Part shown: positions 63,550 through 64,000 of the stretch, one piece after another
How the letters are laid out: every line of letters begins with the position of its first letter
Numbering within the stretch: position 1 is the first letter of the stretch
From: Myxococcales bacterium
GTDB taxonomy: Bacteria; Myxococcota_A; Polyangia; Haliangiales; Haliangiaceae
Length of the DNA: 64,000 bases
Direction: 5' to 3'
NCBI GenBank assembly: GCA_016716835.1
Contig: JADJUW010000001.1
Span: forward strand, 1,694,001 to 1,758,000
Notes under the pieces: model-generated
Told to the model about the DNA's origin: nothing
Database searches by the model: none
The model's input: only the letters and a program-made list of their open reading frames with translations
Position numbers and translations under genes: made by a program

Positions 63550-64000
63550 TCAGCCGCCGGCGCAAAACTGTGCGTAATCAATAAGCTCGATGTTGCGGCG
63601 ATCGACGCCTGGCGCACATGTAGGACAGGCAGGATTGGCAGCCAGCCGCAGCTCGCGAAACGAGGTTTGCAAGGCGTCGTAAACGAGCAAGCGCCCGGCC
63701 AGGGTGTGACCCAGCCCTAAGATGAGCTTGATAACCTCGGTCGCTTGCAACACGCCCATGACGCCGGGCAGCACGCCGAGCACGCCGGCCTCGGCGCACG
63801 AAGGCGCAGCATCGCGTGGCGGCGGCTGTGGAAACAGGCAGCGATAGCACGGCGCGCCTTGCGCTGAAAACACGCTGAGCTGGCCCTCGAAGCGATAGAT
63901 GGAGGCGTGGACCACCGGCTTGCCCAGGCGCAGCGCGGCGTCGTTGATGAGATAGCGAGTTTGAAAATTGTCGGAGCCGTCGACGATGACGTCGAAGGCG
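63550..64000 (-). CDS. MoeB/ThiF/HesA-family E1-like protein (5' end outside window)
   Basis: The C-terminal ~150 residues are visible. DVIVDGSDNFQTRYLIND is the E1-like core after the catalytic region; LGKPVVHASIYRFEGQLSVF follows. The two zinc pairs are CYRC and CPTC. VLGVLPGVMGVLQATEVIKL is the typical MoeB/ThiF helix. These enzymes adenylate the C-terminal glycine of MoaD or ThiS. MoeB and ThiF cannot be separated from this part. Ends 34 bp upstream of the Ser/Thr kinase start, same strand. Confidence 0.9.
   Translation of the reverse strand, partial: AFDVIVDGSDNFQTRYLINDAALRLGKPVVHASIYRFEGQLSVFSAQGAPCYRCLFPQPPPRDAAPSCAEAGVLGVLPGVMGVLQATEVIKLILGLGHTLAGRLLVYDALQTSFRELRLAANPACPTCAPGVDRRNIELIDYAQFCAGG

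Overview
The window reads as chromosomal DNA from a high-GC, large-genome Gram-negative bacterium, most likely a member of Myxococcota (the old Deltaproteobacteria, e.g. Haliangium/Kofleriaceae-like). The reasons are the many lipoproteins with LxxC lipoboxes, a Ser/Thr protein kinase with a PEGA-like tail, DUF4388 and PilZ regulators, a TolB-like propeller peptidase, an rpoN-hpf-ptsN-hprK-rapZ-ptsH-ptsI locus, and abundant GTG starts. The taxonomy is inference from gene content; no rRNA or tRNA gene was found.

Layout: (1) 1-7220, housekeeping: a lipoprotein and a UshA-like nucleotidase (minus), pyruvate kinase, an MFS exporter, a frameshifted SDR and a GNAT acetyltransferase. (2) 7220-15780, an eroded accessory island: short lipoproteins and secreted proteins, the C-terminal stub of an IS91-like transposase, five copies of a ~111-bp repeat (family A) that abut truncated genes (DUF4340 protein, PEP-synthase regulatory protein, LRR protein, an unknown gene), and two copies of a ~158-bp inverted-repeat element (family B). 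(3) 15778-24959: M3 oligopeptidase plus tryptophan 2,3-dioxygenase, class II DAHP synthase plus a second UshA-like lipoprotein, two tandem TraB/GumN lipoproteins and a transglutaminase-like lipoprotein. (4) 24856-37327: a DUF4388 protein, a TlpA-like thioredoxin, a CobW-like GTPase, then a minus-strand block running from rpoN through the nitrogen-type PTS to a large surface peptidase/propeller protein. (5) 37500-45350, a second accessory island: secreted proteins, a trypsin-like protease, a nucleotidyltransferase/small-protein pair, HigBA, a higA fragment, a duplicated pyrG 3' end and copies of a third inverted-repeat element (family C, also at 18.4 kb). (6) 45358-64000, housekeeping: pyrG, biotin carboxylase, gamma-glutamyltransferase, a PilZ membrane protein with a frameshift, a receiver/J-like protein, a shortened Ca2+/cation exchanger, an alpha/beta hydrolase lipoprotein, mrp, ribA, def, a sphingosine-phosphate-lyase-like PLP enzyme, an RNase Y-like protein lacking a recognisable KH GxxG loop, a Ser/Thr kinase and the end of a MoeB/ThiF-like gene.

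How the genes work together: the central block joins sigma-54, ribosome hibernation, EIIA-Ntr, HPr kinase, RapZ, HPr and EI, a phosphorelay with no sugar permease in view, so it is probably regulatory and linked to the PEP/pyruvate state (pyruvate kinase is also in the window). The most unusual material is the non-coding repeats. Family A behaves like a transposon end that replaces one side of the genes it touches. Families B and C look like non-autonomous inverted-repeat elements. Family C lies between convergent genes in both of its locations.
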